Assembly: GCA_023055355.1 (NCBI GenBank) | Contig: JALJCS010000001.1 | Span: forward strand, 100,053,381-100,117,380 | Length of the DNA: 64,000 nucleotides | Origin: Agelaius tricolor | Taxonomy: Eukaryota > Chordata > Aves > Passeriformes > Icteridae | Direction: 5' to 3' | Shown: in pieces, positions 62,395 to 64,000 of the stretch | Layout of the letters: the number at the start of each line of letters is the position of its first letter | How positions within the stretch are numbered: the first letter of the stretch is position 1 | The notes under the pieces: model-generated | Told to the model about the DNA's origin: nothing | What the model saw: only the letters and a program-made list of their open reading frames with translations | Databases searched by the model: none | Made by a program: the position numbers and the translations under genes

Positions 62395-63624
62395 TACCAG
62401 CTTTCCCATAAAACTTGTGCAGATTCACAGAAGCTAAATATAAAGCCATTTTTCAAAGTTCTTAAAATTTTGCTACATGTTTTTCACAGTATTAATAATA
62501 GCATGCATCATAGCCATTGAAATAATCTTTGAAAACTTTATCTAATTCTTAAGAAAAGTTATGTTAGTGGCAGAACACATAAAGTGGTAGGGTTCAGTAG
62601 CTTCCTGAAATAATTACTTGGGCTTCTAGCCAGGCAGGTATGTGAATAATAAAATCATTTTCTTCTACTTTCTTTGAATAGAAAAAAAATGTGTTCTGTC
62701 CATTTAAAACTTGGTTTTAAAGATGGGTGCAGGTATAGTTTGACAAAATTTGGATTTAAGAATATTCCCCTATATATCTAGTCTTGCATCTATTATAAGC
62801 AGTGGTTAAGAAAGGCTAAGAATATAAGATGATGAATTGTCTAAAAACAATCAAATGGAAAAAGAAATTATCTTGCATGCTTTCTCTATTGAATTACAGT
62901 CACAATTCACTTTAGTGCTAGCATTTGCTGTCATTCCAATTACAGAAACCTGGAAATGGAGGAATGTTTTGTTATATACTCAGAAATAATTAAACTTTGG
63001 AGCAGGTTTCCATGACTTCCGAGTTATGTGCAGAAAGTGCCTCATAATGGAGCTGCAGTTGCTCCTGGTATTATACCAGGCTGCATTGTGAAGAGAGGCA
63101 TATTAGAGAGAATCAGTGAGAATGAAAGTCACACTGAAAGAAATAATTTGCCTACTGCAAACTTGAATTGGTATAATACTTTCTCTTTGACTTTTAAATT
63201 TTGTACAGAAGTAATAAGAAATCTTCAGAGTTACTTTCAACTGCTAACAGCTAGAATGACGAGAGAAAAGTTTGGAAGTTCAGTTTTAATTCTGTCTGGC
63301 AGCATTCTGCTGGTATCCATTCTACATCCTTCACTGTGCTGGTGAATAGAACATGGACTCTGTGACTTATAAAGTATTTGTGGCTTTGGAAAAATCTCAT
63401 TTAACAAAGCTAAAAGTGAAACAATCATCATTAAATATAACCTTGTGTGAATTTGTAGAAAATAAAATCCATCACAAATAATATTCCTCTATTTTGTGTA
63501 TTTTCCATAATTAAAAAGACTGAACTTCTCTTTGGCAGAGCACTTTTTATAACAATGGATTATTTCAAGGCAAAAAATTATCAAGAATCAAAATTTTTAA
63601 AACAGGTTTTTTTTTAAAGATGTC

Positions 63625-63712
63625 TCTTATATTCTATAAATCACAATTTTATATATTGTTTATATATATTGTTGTTATATATATATTTATATATTGTTAT
63701 ATAAGTTAATAT
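63625..63712 (+). repeat. AT-rich tandem array, TATATTGTT-like
   Basis: Several imperfect copies of TATATTGTT lie within an almost pure AT stretch, with a (TA)n core. Confidence 0.85.
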
Positions 63713-64000
63713 GCAATTAACTTAATAAAAGGTATTTAAAATAAAGCTCATCTAAAATTGCTCAAACATTGCAGATTTAGTTGAAAAGCCTGAAAAAAGG
63801 CAATATAAGTAACTTTTTTGAAAGTAATTTTGTACAAAGCTTCATATCTGAATTACTTTAAGCAGGCCAAACTGCAAAGGGAGAGCGATGTCCTGAAGAG
63901 TTACTTTTAGTTAATTAGACAAGCAACTCAATGTAAGCTTCTGGATCAAAATGATAAATGTGATTTCTGTGTGTGTGAGCAAGAAAGGAGGAAAACAATT

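Larger units (their letters stand above)
53517..64000 (+). other. EYS: EYS intron (5' part), downstream of last visible exon
   Basis: A phase 2 intron begins with donor GTAAAC and runs past the window end, so it is at least 10.5 kb. It contains an A12-13 run near 53627, hexanucleotide and AT repeats, CR1 pieces near 60.9-61.5 kb, hairpins near 62.2-62.4 kb, and a pyrimidine-to-purine strand switch (about 59620-59960). I found no exon with matching phase and laminin or EGF content in it. Confidence 0.75.

Noticed and set aside
1..64000. A previously undescribed gene system, CRISPR array or operon
   Set aside because: Apart from four EYS exons and transposon remnants, nothing shows coordinated coding or repeat-spacer structure.

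Overview
This window looks like bird nuclear DNA. It is AT-rich and non-coding for the most part, with CR1 LINE copies of the avian type (3' ends running into repeats related to ATTCTATG) and an old LTR of the avian endogenous-retrovirus (ERVL-like) kind. No prokaryotic gene organisation, rRNA, tRNA or CRISPR array was seen. The species cannot be named from the sequence alone.

The only protein-coding content I can support is four internal exons, all on the + strand, of one very large gene: EYS (eyes shut homolog), a secreted photoreceptor matrix protein. The exons lie at 6221-6411, 8117-8208, 23844-23994 and 53404-53516. Each is flanked by AG/GT splice sites, and the reading phase carries correctly from exon to exon. 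Together they encode about 182 residues, a complete laminin-G domain, best matched to the first of the EYS laminin-G domains. There is no stop or frameshift, so the gene appears functional here. The introns between them are 1.7, 15.6 and 29.4 kb. The window starts and ends inside further EYS introns.

The rest is intron. From left to right it holds: an unassigned GC-rich block (about 845-2400); a purine-only tract (5410-5578); CR1 fragments near 10.2, 14.7, 20.1, 27.7, 31.6, 35.6-37.0, 43.7-44.4 and 60.9-61.5 kb; an avian LTR remnant (about 39.86-40.33 kb); a 34-bp minisatellite of three copies (41531-41632); simple AT-rich and (TTTGG)n repeats; and an ancient minus-strand CR1-type LINE of about 1.3 kb (about 51.8-53.1 kb) just upstream of the fourth exon. 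Three stretches (7550-8000, 21080-21620, 29430-29900) have the look of conserved non-coding elements, but that is a judgement from composition and motifs only.

The most unusual signal is a set of short, perfect inverted repeats with tight loops (arms of 10-13 bp, loops of 5-8 nt). They are more frequent than a rough chance estimate allows and sit outside recognisable transposons. They look like footprints of short template-switch mutations or small foldback sequences. I found no new multi-gene system. All longer open frames outside the EYS exons and CR1 fragments look like chance or repeat-derived frames.
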